From: Alloacidobacterium dinghuense
GTDB taxonomy: Bacteria; Acidobacteriota; Terriglobia; Terriglobales; Acidobacteriaceae
Assembly: GCF_014274465.1 (NCBI RefSeq)
Contig: NZ_CP060394.1
Span: 124,001 to 188,000, forward strand
Length of the DNA: 64,000 bases
Reading direction: 5' to 3'
Below are positions 17,509-27,411 of this stretch, one piece after another. Position numbers and translations under genes: made by a program. The notes under the pieces were generated by a model, which worked only from the letters and a program-made list of their open reading frames with translations, was not told the DNA's origin and did no database searches. Each line of letters begins with the position of its first letter. The stretch's first letter is position 1.

Positions 17509-17837
17509 GCGAAGCTCCGAGTGAAATTGAGACCATCTGCCATGCGTTGGAAAGCGTGATGTGTGCGGCTTGCAGCTGCCGATCCCTTCGCCGTGACGCG
17601 AAAGAAACGCTTTGAACGTCCACCGCGCTCGGGGGTTGGATCCCCCATGTAAGACGTGACGTATCCTTTGGCTTCCAGGCGGTCAAGGGTTGCGTATACA
17701 GCTCCGATCGAGACCTCGCGTCGCGTTCGTTGCTCGATCTCCTGGCGCACGGTAACGCCATAAGCGCGATCTTCCAGCCGAAGCAACGCAAGAACAGTTA
17801 TGTGTTCGAATTCGCCGAGATAGTCGCGTCCAGACAT
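17469..17837 (-). CDS. PadR-family transcriptional regulator
   Basis: 122 residues. The winged helix reads EHITVLALLRLEDRAYGVTV, then SIGAVYATLDRLEAKGYVTS, then RSKRFFRVTAKG, the standard PadR helix-turn-helix and wing. The C-terminal dimerisation helix is short (PadR-s1 class). In Acidobacteria such genes commonly sit directly upstream of ADOP permeases. Here the partner is the short prefix-domain membrane protein, overlapping by 40 bp. It is a likely repressor of its own operon. An AT-rich partial dyad overlaps the start codon. Confidence 0.9.
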   Translation of the reverse strand: MSGRDYLGEFEHITVLALLRLEDRAYGVTVRQEIEQRTRREVSIGAVYATLDRLEAKGYVTSYMGDPTPERGGRSKRFFRVTAKGSAAASRTHHAFQRMADGLNFTRSFAWHQNHEPPALRV

Positions 17838-17851
17838 TACATATACATAAT
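17836..17851 (-). promoter_or_regulatory. Likely PadR autoregulatory site / promoter
   Basis: Read on the minus strand this is ATTATGTATATGTAAT, symmetric at 12 of 16 positions and overlapping the PadR start codon. PadR proteins typically bind ATGT/ACAT-type dyads. The TATTAT just upstream of ATG could also be a -10 for a leaderless transcript, as there is no ribosome site. Confidence 0.4.
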
Positions 17852-17924
17852 AGGACTAATTCTCGAGTCGGTCGAGATCAAGGCATTTGGCGATCCATGA
17901 GGTTGGCACAGTGGCCGCACTCGA

Positions 17925-18770
17925 TCAACTCCCTGTAGGAGTTGTCTGAATCTGACTGTGAGCAAGCCACTCGGAGGGCGGCAATCCGAGGTGTTGCGTA
18001 AAGACTCGCGATAGAGCTGTCGCATTCGCATATCCGACAGCGGGCGCGATGAGTTTCAGCGAATTGCCTTTACGCAACATTGTTTGGGCAACCGCCAGGC
18101 GCCAATTTGTCAGGTAATCGAATGGTGTGACGCCGACAACCCGGCGAAAGTGGGCGGCGAAGCGCGCACGAGACATGCCAGCATGTTGCGCCAGTTGTTC
18201 GAGCGACCAGGATGTCCCAGGGTGTTTATGCATGGCCTCAATTGCCCTGCCCAGACGAGAATCACTGAGTCCTATCAGGACTCCGCTATCGATCAGGCGC
18301 GCATTCATTGCTGATCGTATGAGAAGCACAAAGACATACTCGAACAATCGATCGATGGCGGCCTGACGGCCTGGTGATTCTGAGAAGGCCTCTGAGAACA
18401 AAAGCCGCAGTGTCGGCGCAAGTTCGGGAAGGGCATCGAGCGGAAGGACGAGCGGCTCAGGAAATGACGCAATGAGGGGATTCAACATTCCGGCGCCAAA
18501 TTCGATGGTGGCGCATACGAGTTCGGCGCCATCTTGCTCAGGGCCACGAAGACGGTGGCGGTGAGGGCGTGGAAAAAACACGATGCTCGGGATATCAATG
18601 ACTATCTGACGAGCATTTGGCTGAATGATTTTCAGCTTTCCTTTCTTGAGCACGTGAAGATGGCCAGCGAATTCGCTGTCATGATTACCGGTACTTCCGC
18701 ACAGGCGTCCCGAATAGAACACACGAGCCGTGAGAGAAAATCTTTCGAAGAAAGGCGTCAGTCGATCCAT
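17925..18770 (-). CDS. AraC-family regulator, RclR-like
   Basis: 281 residues. The N-terminal cupin-type sensing half (HVLKKGKLKIIQPNARQIVI, FFPRPHRHRL, AELVCATIEFG) is followed by the C-terminal double helix-turn-helix (SWSLEQLAQHAGMSRARFAA, then LKLIAPAVGYANATALSRVF). It is transcribed divergently from a DUF417 membrane protein. In E. coli that pairing is RclR (reactive-chlorine-sensing activator) and RclC, so a similar role is inferred. Cysteines are few (SGRLCGST, LVCATIE); whether they match RclR's redox cysteines needs an alignment. A cupin AraC of other specificity is the alternative. Confidence 0.82.
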   Translation of the reverse strand: MDRLTPFFERFSLTARVFYSGRLCGSTGNHDSEFAGHLHVLKKGKLKIIQPNARQIVIDIPSIVFFPRPHRHRLRGPEQDGAELVCATIEFGAGMLNPLIASFPEPLVLPLDALPELAPTLRLLFSEAFSESPGRQAAIDRLFEYVFVLLIRSAMNARLIDSGVLIGLSDSRLGRAIEAMHKHPGTSWSLEQLAQHAGMSRARFAAHFRRVVGVTPFDYLTNWRLAVAQTMLRKGNSLKLIAPAVGYANATALSRVFTQHLGLPPSEWLAHSQIQTTPTGS

Positions 18771-18899
18771 TTGAGACTACAGGATATCTGAAGGAGACGT
18801 TTAGTGACAATGCGTATCATCTCTTCCTTCAGAATACTTCTTGTGCAGCAGAGGCTGACAACAGTAAATCGCGTGGCCTCGCCTGGAAAGGACAAAATC

Positions 18900-19397
18900 G
18901 TGAAAATGCTCATCAGGCTCCTATCAAAAACGAGCCTCTTCAAAGGAGAGCTTGACAACCATCTCGTTCGCGCATCGATGGTGATCATCTATTTCTTCTT
19001 CGGGTATCAGAAATGGTTTAACTATGAAGCGCAGGGGCTGATTCCATTTTTTACCCACGGGGCTCTCATCTTTTGGATGTATCCGGTCTTTGGCATCAAA
19101 GGCTCCTCTTACTTCCTGGGCGTCTCCGAATGGCTGTTCGGGGCGTTGTTGTTGGCGGGGTTCTGGAACAAGAAACTGGGAGTGTTGGGAGCTCTCGGGT
19201 CAATATTTACCTTCATCGCGACGGTCACGATCATCCCCTTCATGCCGGATGGCTGGGCCGCTTCCGCTGGCGGATTTCCGGCAATGGTCGGAAATGTTGC
19301 TTTCCTGATGAAAGATGTGGTGCTGCTGGCTGTGTCGTTTTATCTAATGAAGCAGGATATTGTTAAGGTCACGTCTGCTGCTGAGATTGCGAGATGA
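18900..19397 (+). CDS. DUF417/YkgB (RclC-like) inner-membrane protein
   Basis: 165 residues from GTG 18900, chosen for its AAAGGA site 7 bases upstream, because it matches the usual N-terminus of the family, and because it leaves ~130 bp for divergent promoters. GTG 18804 also has an excellent AAGGAG site, so a 197-residue form or a leader is possible. Four helices are visible, with the family signatures VIIYFFFGYQKWFNYEAQGL, FGIKGSSYFLGVSEW and FPAMVGNVAFLMKD. E. coli RclC belongs to this family and protects against reactive chlorine; the mechanism is poorly known. It lies next to the AraC regulator and near katG/oxyR. Confidence 0.85.
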   Translation: MKMLIRLLSKTSLFKGELDNHLVRASMVIIYFFFGYQKWFNYEAQGLIPFFTHGALIFWMYPVFGIKGSSYFLGVSEWLFGALLLAGFWNKKLGVLGALGSIFTFIATVTIIPFMPDGWAASAGGFPAMVGNVAFLMKDVVLLAVSFYLMKQDIVKVTSAAEIAR

Positions 19398-19572
19398 GAA
19401 GTCCGAAGTCCGTGTGGACCGTGGTACGGCGCCGAGCGCACCATTCCTACAACCTTGTCGTTGATCGTGCTTTTAACAGACAGCAACGCATGAATGAAGG
19501 GCGCAGATATCGGCGTCGGCCACGTTACAGTGGGCTGAGATTCTGTTTAGGCCACACCTGGGATGGGATGTT

Positions 19573-21156
19573 ATGAACGACCAGAATGCGAAATTATTAG
19601 TAGTGGAATCTGACGATCTCCTGAGAGAAGCCCTCGCGGCCACGTTGAGAGACTCTGGATACGAGGTCTCAACCGACTACAGCGGGGGAATGAAAGCCGT
19701 TCTCGCTTTCGAGCCTGACCTCGTCATTCTCGGGGCGGACCCACCGCAGCTTGATTGTTGCGACCTTCTTTCTGAGATCAAAGGTTCAAAGCACACTCGC
19801 AATGTGCGAGTTGTGATGTTAGTTCATGGGAGTTCGGCGGAGCGAACTCGGGGATTGGATCTCGGGGCCGACGATGCATTGTCGCTGCCTCTTGATCCAC
19901 CCGAGTTCCTTTCGCGGATACGCTCTCAGCTTAAGAGCAAACAGGTCGCTGACGAGCTTGGGGAGCGGCTTCGCCTTACCGAGGAGCACGAGAACACCAA
20001 TCGGCAAGTGGTAACGGCGGTGAACGAGGAGCGACGGACGCTGCTTCTGGGCGCCGTAGCCATTGTTGCTGTGCTTATCATTGTTGGCCTTGTCTCATTC
20101 TCCTTCTACCGTCGTGGACATGCAGAAAACGTCAGGGTCTATGCCGCTATTACACGACTGCAAACCGGCGCGCTCTCGCAACAAAGCCTGATGCAACGTT
20201 CTCTCCAGAGCCTCGGAAACGAGACGGCGCGAACCACAAGCAGCCAACCGGAAGACAATGTTGCTCTCAAAGACCAGGTATCGGCAGTGGAAGGCCGCCT
20301 TCAGAAGCTCGAAACCGAAGGAAAAGCTGCACACACAATCATCGAGGCCGATGAGCCGAGCGTCTGTCTCATCCATGTTGCGCTCGCCTTCCGCGATCAC
20401 GATACCGGGTTGAAATTGCACTATGCGGCGCTGACAAGCACCGGCGAGCCTGAGACCGACAAGTCCAACAATCCCTTAGTGAGCCTTACAGGGATCGGTC
20501 CAGAGGTACACCTCGATGTTTTTGGCACCGGATTTCTTGCATCCGATGATGGACAGATCCTCACTAACCATCACGTCGCCGAACCCTGGTGGCAGAACGA
20601 CGAGATTAAGGAGATGCTCGATCAGGGGCTCGATCCGGAGATTGCTGAGATGACGGCTTATTTCCCCAGCGTGACTCATGGCATCTCGATCACAACCAAG
20701 AAGATTTCTTCCGACGCAGATGTTGCACTCGTCAAAGGAAATGTTTCAGGGCTTGGTATTCGGCATATTGCGCTGGCCGATGGGCGCGACTCGGCTGTCG
20801 GTGGCAGTCCGGTACTGTTGCTTGGCTATCCTACCGGCGTGGATGCGATTCTGGCACGAACTGGAGCAGCTACTCTTCAGGCGATTGCGGCGTCATCGAA
20901 GGGCGATCCGAAAGAGGTGATGGAAGAGCTCGCGCACCGTCATTTGATCAAGCCTGTCGCCACTCAGGGACACATCGGCGATGTACTGCCGGACAAAATC
21001 ATTTATGACGCCCAGACCACCCACGGCGGTTCTGGCGGCCCGCTCTTCAATGATCAAGGCCAGGTTATTGGTATCAATTTTGCGATGGTACGTGACTTCG
21101 GGGGGTCGAATTTTGCTATTCCCGCCCGTTTTGCAGAATCGCTCTTAAAGCCCTGA
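19573..21156 (+). CDS. Receiver-like domain / TM helix / trypsin-like serine protease fusion
   Basis: 527 residues. Residues 1-125 are a response-regulator receiver fold (LLVVESDDLLREALAATLRD, then LGADDALSLPLDPPEFLSRI). The position of the phosphoacceptor Asp in PDLVILG is glycine (G54), so normal phosphorylation is unlikely. A TM helix spans ~158-178, then a coiled-coil linker (~190-250). From ~310 there is a DegP/HtrA-style protease with H334 (TNHHV), D383 (SDADVALVK) and S487 (THGGSGGPLF). No PDZ domain is seen. The predicted layout is a cytoplasmic pseudo-receiver with a periplasmic protease. It sits between the DUF417 gene and the convergent katG. A signalling-controlled periplasmic protease is inference. 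Confidence 0.83.
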   Translation: MNDQNAKLLVVESDDLLREALAATLRDSGYEVSTDYSGGMKAVLAFEPDLVILGADPPQLDCCDLLSEIKGSKHTRNVRVVMLVHGSSAERTRGLDLGADDALSLPLDPPEFLSRIRSQLKSKQVADELGERLRLTEEHENTNRQVVTAVNEERRTLLLGAVAIVAVLIIVGLVSFSFYRRGHAENVRVYAAITRLQTGALSQQSLMQRSLQSLGNETARTTSSQPEDNVALKDQVSAVEGRLQKLETEGKAAHTIIEADEPSVCLIHVALAFRDHDTGLKLHYAALTSTGEPETDKSNNPLVSLTGIGPEVHLDVFGTGFLASDDGQILTNHHVAEPWWQNDEIKEMLDQGLDPEIAEMTAYFPSVTHGISITTKKISSDADVALVKGNVSGLGIRHIALADGRDSAVGGSPVLLLGYPTGVDAILARTGAATLQAIAASSKGDPKEVMEELAHRHLIKPVATQGHIGDVLPDKIIYDAQTTHGGSGGPLFNDQGQVIGINFAMVRDFGGSNFAIPARFAESLLKP

Positions 21157-21206
21157 TACGCCGCGGTTCGAAGCGAGAGTTGGCTAAGAACGGGGAAAGC
21201 GAAATT

Positions 21207-21249
21207 GCTCGAACCTCGACCTTATCCCGGATAGGGTCGAGGTTCGAGC
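21207..21249. terminator. Long hairpin between convergent genes
   Basis: A perfect 15-bp stem, GCTCGAACCTCGACC (21207-21221) with GGTCGAGGTTCGAGC (21235-21249). The 13-nt loop can itself pair (TATCC/GGATA). It lies between the stops of the protease-fusion gene (plus) and katG (minus), so it could serve both, although neither side has a T-tract. Confidence 0.6.
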
Positions 21250-21277
21250 GGTGTAAGCTGAAGGCTATCTTCCGAGT

Positions 21278-23602
<2,325 letters not shown>

Positions 23603-23733
23603 TCAATCAGTGGATGTTGTGTTTATGGCATCTCGCATTTCGCAATGCCATCATTCTTCCAGTCGCGTGATAAAACACGCGCAGTAATATCTCCATTTGT
23701 CTCGACTCAATGAATGTAGCATCATGGAGAGAG

Positions 23734-23757
23734 ATAGTTCCAATAGATAGCTTCCAT
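23734..23757. promoter_or_regulatory. Possible OxyR half-sites in the katG-oxyR intergenic region
   Basis: Two copies of the OxyR half-element pattern ATAG-N-T-NNN-A-N occur at 23734 (ATAGTTCCAAT) and 23747 (ATAGCTTCCAT), 13 bp apart, just before the oxyR ATG at 23778. The full CTAT arms of the E. coli consensus are not conserved, so this is suggestive only. Confidence 0.35.
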
Positions 23758-23777
23758 CCGGAGTATAGGCACCAACT

Positions 23778-24644
23778 ATGGAGTTTCATCAGCTGCGTTA
23801 TGTCTGTGCTATCGCGGAAACAGGAAGTTTCAGCCGCGCCGCCGAGCGCTGCCAGGTCGCCCAGCCCTCGCTCTCGCAACAAGTTCTTAAGCTTGAGGAA
23901 GATCTGGGTGCAAAACTCTTCGACCGCCTGGGGCGAAGCGTGCGCCTCACCGAGGCCGGTCGTGCCTTTCTGCCCCACGCCCGCTCAATTCTGAGCCAGA
24001 TGGAGACGGCGCGATCAAGCGTGGCCGATAAGTGCGCGGACGTTCGCGGCAGCGTGGCCGTAGGCGTTATCCCGACCATTGCGCCCTACCTGATGCCGCG
24101 CTGCACGACGGCCTTCACGAAGAAGTACCCTGATGCGAAGCTGCGCATTGTTGAAGAAACAACGCCGATCCTGGTCGAAAGCCTGCGAGACCTGTCGATC
24201 GATCTTGCGATTCTTGCTCTTCCGCTGCGTCACAAAGACCTGGAGTTGTTTCCCCTTAGCACCGAACCACTCTTCGCCGTGCTGCCCAAGGATCATCCCC
24301 GCGCCAGCGTAAAATCGCTTGCCCTCAAAGACCTCCGAGGAGAGTCTTTCGTCATGCTGCGCGACGGCCACTGTTTCCGCGACCTCAGCATCGCTGCCTG
24401 CGTCCACGCCCGCGTCACGCCGCGTATCGCGTTCGAGAGCGACCAGTTCAGCAGCCTTTTTGGAATGGTCGCCGCCGGGGTTGGCATCTCGCTCGTCCCA
24501 GAAATGGCGATAGACCGGAACGCCGGCTGCCGCTTCGTGCACCTCAGTGACGCGCGCGCGACTCGCACCATCGTTGCCGCCATTCTGCGCGGACGCAGCT
24601 TCAACCGCGTCCAGCAGGCCTTTTTGTCAGGAATCAAGAATTAG
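23778..24644 (+). CDS. oxyR: OxyR-type LysR-family peroxide sensor
   Basis: 288 residues. The LysR helix-turn-helix lies at 1-60 (EFHQLRYVCAIAETGSFSRA, then QPSLSQQVLKLEEDLG). The effector domain carries DGHCFRDLSIAAC, in which the cysteines fall at residues 199 and 208, exactly the positions and 8-residue spacing of the peroxide-sensing disulfide pair C199/C208 in E. coli OxyR. MVAAGVGISLVPEMA also matches OxyR. It is divergent from katG with 235 bp between starts. The predicted role is activation of katG on oxidation and probably autorepression. Confidence 0.92.
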   Translation: MEFHQLRYVCAIAETGSFSRAAERCQVAQPSLSQQVLKLEEDLGAKLFDRLGRSVRLTEAGRAFLPHARSILSQMETARSSVADKCADVRGSVAVGVIPTIAPYLMPRCTTAFTKKYPDAKLRIVEETTPILVESLRDLSIDLAILALPLRHKDLELFPLSTEPLFAVLPKDHPRASVKSLALKDLRGESFVMLRDGHCFRDLSIAACVHARVTPRIAFESDQFSSLFGMVAAGVGISLVPEMAIDRNAGCRFVHLSDARATRTIVAAILRGRSFNRVQQAFLSGIKN

Positions 24645-24749
24645 TGCGGCGGTCAATTTGCATCGCCTTGAAAAGGACACATCTCCAAGCACGAGGATCA
24701 CGCAGTCCATCACAATATTTCGCAGCGGGCGAACAGTTGGAGTTGCTCA

Positions 24750-26216
24750 TTACGAATGTGGCTTTAGGGCCGTGATGTCCGTACCCGACTGCCATCCGCC
24801 TCCCAACGCACGAATCAGTGCAACCGTGGACACTGCCTGGGCGCCGTTAACCTGCGCAGCAGTCTGTTCGTTGGTTAGCAGCGTCTGCTGCGCAACAACT
24901 ACGTCCAGATAGCTGACGAGACCAGCCTGATACTGGTTCAACGCAATGTCGGCTGCGCGTTTTGCATCTGCGACAGCGCTCGCTTCCGCCTGAGACTGAC
25001 GCGCAAGATAATGAATGGACGCGAGTTGATCTTCGACATCACCATAAGCCACAAGTACAGATTTCTCGTACTGCAGGACTGCCTGGCGATATGCAGCTTG
25101 GGCCTGATCTACATTGGCGCGCAGCCTTCCACCTGTAAAGATCGGTGCTACAGCTGACCCCATAAGAGATGCAATCGTGTTCTGCCAATTAAGAAGCGAC
25201 GCTGGATTGCTGCTTTCATATCCTGCGAATCCGGTGAGAGAGAACTGAGGATAATACGCAGCCTTGGCAACGCCGATCTGTGCGCTCGCTGAAGCTGCCA
25301 AGCGTTCAGCCGAGGCAACGTCCGGACGTCGTTCAAGCAGATCGGACGGCAAGCCGGGTGGAATGCGCGGTACGTTGACGGACTGGACATCGGGGCTGAT
25401 ATGAAAGCCTTCCACTGTCTGTCCAGTCAGCACGGCGATGGCGTGTTCCGACTGATCGCGCTGAATATGCAGTCCTTCAATCTGCGCGCGCGTCTGCTCG
25501 AGCAAAGTCTGAGCCTGCTTGACTGCAAGCTCACTGATCAGGCCATGGCGAAACTGATCATCTGTGATGTTGTATCCGCGTTGTAAATCTTTTTCAGTTT
25601 CCTGGAGAATTACAACTTCAGAATCTGTTTCGCGCAGCATGTAATAGTCGGTTGCGACAGATGCTGCAACTGTCAGCTTCACGAAACGCAAGTCGTTTTG
25701 CGAAGCTTGTTCCGCTGCTGTTGCCGATTGCACCATACGCCGGACTCGACCCCAGACATCAATCTCATAGCTCATGGTTAGCGGCAGTAGCAGGTCGTTG
25801 TATGTGGATGCTTGACCATAGGTATTGCCATTGTTGGGACGTTGCTGAGCTTCGCGTGTTCGTGAGACAGAAGGCTGGGCAGCTACTGTCGGATAAAGAT
25901 TCGATCGTACCGAGCGCCTTGCCGCATCCGCCTGATCAACATGCGCAACAGCGATGCCGATGTCGCGGTTAGCTTTTTCCGCCTGGACTTCAAGCTCGTT
26001 CAGCTTCGGATCACGAAAAACCTCCCACCATGCAGCCGAGGAAGGAAGAGTCGCATTGCTCGTTGTTGCAGGCTCCTGGAAAGCCGGAGGCGTAGGCACT
26101 GCCGGACGTACATAATTCGGGCCGACCGTGCAGCCTGAGAGAAGTAATCCTGAAGCAGACAGTGCCGTCAAGCTGCAAACTAAGAAGCGTCGGTGCAGGG
26201 CGTTGTATTCACGCAT
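24750..26216 (-). CDS. RND efflux outer-membrane lipoprotein (OprM/NodT family)
   Basis: 488 residues from ATG 26216; this start overlaps the adaptor's stop (ATGCGTGA), as in a coupled operon. The signal ends in the lipobox LLLSGC with Cys29 lipidated, then TVGPNYVRPAVPTPPAF, the standard N-terminus of this family. Two outer-membrane-efflux repeats of coiled coil and strands follow (QADAARRSVRSNLYPTVAAQ and RRPDVASAERLAASASAQIG). It forms the trimeric outer-membrane duct for the RND pump encoded upstream. Being third in the operon, its dosage follows adaptor and pump. Confidence 0.92.
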   Translation of the reverse strand: MREYNALHRRFLVCSLTALSASGLLLSGCTVGPNYVRPAVPTPPAFQEPATTSNATLPSSAAWWEVFRDPKLNELEVQAEKANRDIGIAVAHVDQADAARRSVRSNLYPTVAAQPSVSRTREAQQRPNNGNTYGQASTYNDLLLPLTMSYEIDVWGRVRRMVQSATAAEQASQNDLRFVKLTVAASVATDYYMLRETDSEVVILQETEKDLQRGYNITDDQFRHGLISELAVKQAQTLLEQTRAQIEGLHIQRDQSEHAIAVLTGQTVEGFHISPDVQSVNVPRIPPGLPSDLLERRPDVASAERLAASASAQIGVAKAAYYPQFSLTGFAGYESSNPASLLNWQNTIASLMGSAVAPIFTGGRLRANVDQAQAAYRQAVLQYEKSVLVAYGDVEDQLASIHYLARQSQAEASAVADAKRAADIALNQYQAGLVSYLDVVVAQQTLLTNEQTAAQVNGAQAVSTVALIRALGGGWQSGTDITALKPHS

Positions 26217-27411
26217 GGCTTGCCTGACCTTTTGCATTGCCACTGTGGCCCTGAATTGTGACCGGCATTCCATCAACGAGATAGTCCGGAGGATTGGCGA
26301 CAATACTGTCTTGTGCTGTGATTCCACTGGTGATTTCTACGGTATTGCCGAAGTCGCTGCCAATTGTCACCTTGCGAAGCTCGATCTGATGTTCAGCGGT
26401 CACTACGGCGATCTGAGGTCCGGCAGACTGAAACAAGATGGATCCCGCCGGAACGAGAAGAGGGCGAGTAGGAGCAAACAGCTTGATGTGAACCTGCGCG
26501 TATGCTCCCGGCAGGAGTTTTCCCGCGGGGTTAGGAACATCAACCTCAACCATGAGCGTGCGCGACGATACATTGATCGATTCCGTGCTCCGCGTCACTT
26601 GTCCGTCGAAGCGCTGGCCAGGCAACTCAGTGAGCTCCACGCTTACATGCATGCCATCATGAATCTGTTGACTATACTCCTCTGGAACGGGAATGAAGAT
26701 GCGCATGGTGCTGGTTCTCGATACCCGGAACAGCTCTGCACCTGGTCCACTGTTTCCGGCATTAATCAGATCACCAATGTCTGTATGGCGTTCCGTGACG
26801 ATTCCATCAAAAGGAGCGATCACTTTTTCATAGATCTGTTGTTGTTCCAGATTGGCCACGTCAGCGGAAGCAGCCGCTACATTTGCCTGTTGAGCGGCAA
26901 GATTCTGGTTGTTCTGATCGACTTGTTGCTGAGCTACCGAGTTATCCGCAATCAGCTCCTGATAGCGTTTTGCAGTCACTGCGGCCAGGGTCAGGTTCGC
27001 TTGTGACTGGCTGAGCATGGCACGAGCACGAAGGAGTTGTTGATCGACTTCCGGTGCATCAATAACCGCGAGCAATTCTCCGCTCTTTACGCGCTGCCCA
27101 ATGTCGACATACCACTTACGAACATAGCCATTCGTGCGTGCATATACCGGGGACTCATCGTAGGCCTGGAGCGTAGCGGGCAGCACGATTTCATTCGAAG
27201 CCTCACCCTGATTTGCTTGAATGACATTGACAGGAATTGCCAGCGAAGAGTGAGTATTCGCAGCAAGTACTTTACCGCCTTGCGCATTCTCGCGCAGAGT
27301 GATAAGACCCAACACACACAGGAGACAAGGAATCACCAGAAACCACAGCAACTTCTTGCCATTTGCACGAGGCACCATTGGCGATGTTCGCAAAATATTT
27401 TTACCTTCCAT
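26209..27411 (-). CDS. RND efflux periplasmic adaptor (HlyD/MFP family)
   Basis: 400 residues from ATG 27411. That ATG lies inside the 3' end of the pump gene and has GAGGAAA upstream, so the two are translationally coupled. A single N-terminal TM/anchor (KLLWFLVIPCLLCVLGLITL) is followed by a lipoyl half-motif (GYVRKWYVDIGQRVKSGELL), an alpha-hairpin with LAQQQ-type heptads, the second lipoyl half (QIYEKVIAPFDGIVTERHTD) and a beta-barrel/MP domain (KLLPGAYAQVHIKL). It bridges the inner-membrane pump and the outer-membrane duct. The anchor lacks a lipobox. Confidence 0.92.
   Translation of the reverse strand: MEGKNILRTSPMVPRANGKKLLWFLVIPCLLCVLGLITLRENAQGGKVLAANTHSSLAIPVNVIQANQGEASNEIVLPATLQAYDESPVYARTNGYVRKWYVDIGQRVKSGELLAVIDAPEVDQQLLRARAMLSQSQANLTLAAVTAKRYQELIADNSVAQQQVDQNNQNLAAQQANVAAASADVANLEQQQIYEKVIAPFDGIVTERHTDIGDLINAGNSGPGAELFRVSRTSTMRIFIPVPEEYSQQIHDGMHVSVELTELPGQRFDGQVTRSTESINVSSRTLMVEVDVPNPAGKLLPGAYAQVHIKLFAPTRPLLVPAGSILFQSAGPQIAVVTAEHQIELRKVTIGSDFGNTVEITSGITAQDSIVANPPDYLVDGMPVTIQGHSGNAKGQASHA

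Noticed and set aside
19394-19576. 60-codon frame overlapping the DUF417 stop as ATGA
   Set aside because: Arg/His-rich with no recognisable feature. The overlap alone is not enough; more likely non-coding leader of the next gene.
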